DNA of 30,554 nucleotides from Minisyncoccota bacterium (lineage in GTDB: Bacteria; Patescibacteriota; Minisyncoccia; Minisyncoccales; CG1-02-41-26): NCBI GenBank assembly GCA_028715435.1, contig JAQURU010000002.1, positions 1 through 30,554 of the forward strand. The letters run 5' to 3'. The notes below the pieces were generated by a model. The model saw only the letters and a program-made list of their open reading frames with translations, did no database searches and was not told the origin of the DNA. Shown here piece by piece: positions 30,513-30,554 of this stretch (position 1 is its first letter; the number at the start of each line of letters is the position of its first letter). The translations under genes and the position numbers were made by a program.

Positions 30513-30541
30513 ATTTTATTATGATTTCAATCCTTATGCAA
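30513..30541 (-). promoter_or_regulatory. candidate promoter for the nucleotidyltransferase/coiled-coil pair
   Basis: On the minus strand TTGCAT (30541-30536) and TAAAAT (30518-30513) are 17 bases apart, 20 bases upstream of the ATG at 30493. Upstream, the last bases of the window read AAAACCGCCC, identical to the left half of the terminator at 7129, so another terminator may begin at the edge. Confidence 0.45.
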
Positions 30542-30554
30542 CAGAAAACCGCCC

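Noticed and set aside
1..30554. tRNA, rRNA, insertion sequences, CRISPR arrays, known riboswitches
   Set aside because: I read through the gaps and saw no cloverleaf, rRNA motif, transposase or terminal repeats, regular repeat array or familiar riboswitch core; a covariance-model search would settle the RNA part.

Overview
The window is about 30.5 kb of AT-rich bacterial DNA (hand counts range from about 12-15% GC in the poorest lines to about 50% in the richest). It carries 27 genes I would call real. All but two are on the minus strand, tightly packed, often overlapping by 1-26 bases. The gene style points to a Candidate Phyla Radiation (Patescibacteria, Parcubacteria-like) genome: a compact SecA with a mid-domain insertion, secreted proteins ending in small peptidoglycan-binding domains, a pyruvoyl-dependent arginine decarboxylase, and a short coiled-coil protein beside a minimal nucleotidyltransferase. 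That placement is an inference; there is no rRNA or tRNA here to test it.

Layout. 1-864: an edge-truncated YfcE-type phosphodiesterase and, divergently, a small GC-rich orphan gene with its own promoter and terminator. 870-4165: a CAP-domain membrane-anchored protein, then nucleotide 'house-cleaning' enzymes (MTH1-like Nudix, HD hydrolase, MazG-like pyrophosphohydrolase) and a D-lactate-dehydrogenase-like enzyme. 4213-7069: a NUDT15-like Nudix enzyme overlapping the end of secA. 7166-10656: arginine decarboxylase, a short hibernation-promoting factor, MurB and a secreted metallopeptidase with a peptidoglycan-binding tail.

10665-25625 is one long collinear surface-glycan locus. In order of transcription it holds a UDP-glucose-dehydrogenase-like protein, a sugar epimerase, a Wzx-type flippase, a hexapeptide acyltransferase, a methyltransferase, a deacetylase-like protein, a GT2, a double GT4 fusion, an AsnB-type amidotransferase, a GT-C membrane protein, a WbpP-like epimerase, a GT4 and a WecA/MraY-family phosphoglycosyl transferase. 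Divergent from it at 25773-28013 is an O-antigen-ligase/polymerase-like protein with a TPR tail. Together these could prime, extend, decorate, flip and polymerise or ligate a glycan.

28010-30493: a secreted protein with five Cys-pair beta repeats and a peptidoglycan-binding domain, then the coiled-coil/nucleotidyltransferase pair. The oddest things are the orphan GC-rich gene cassette with overlapping divergent promoters, three back-to-back perfect palindromes between the divergent glycan genes, an Asn where the phosphoglycosyl transferase family has a catalytic Asp, and a truncated nucleotide-sugar dehydrogenase. I saw no tRNA, rRNA, CRISPR array, insertion sequence or known riboswitch, and no gene-free stretch longer than about 150 bases.
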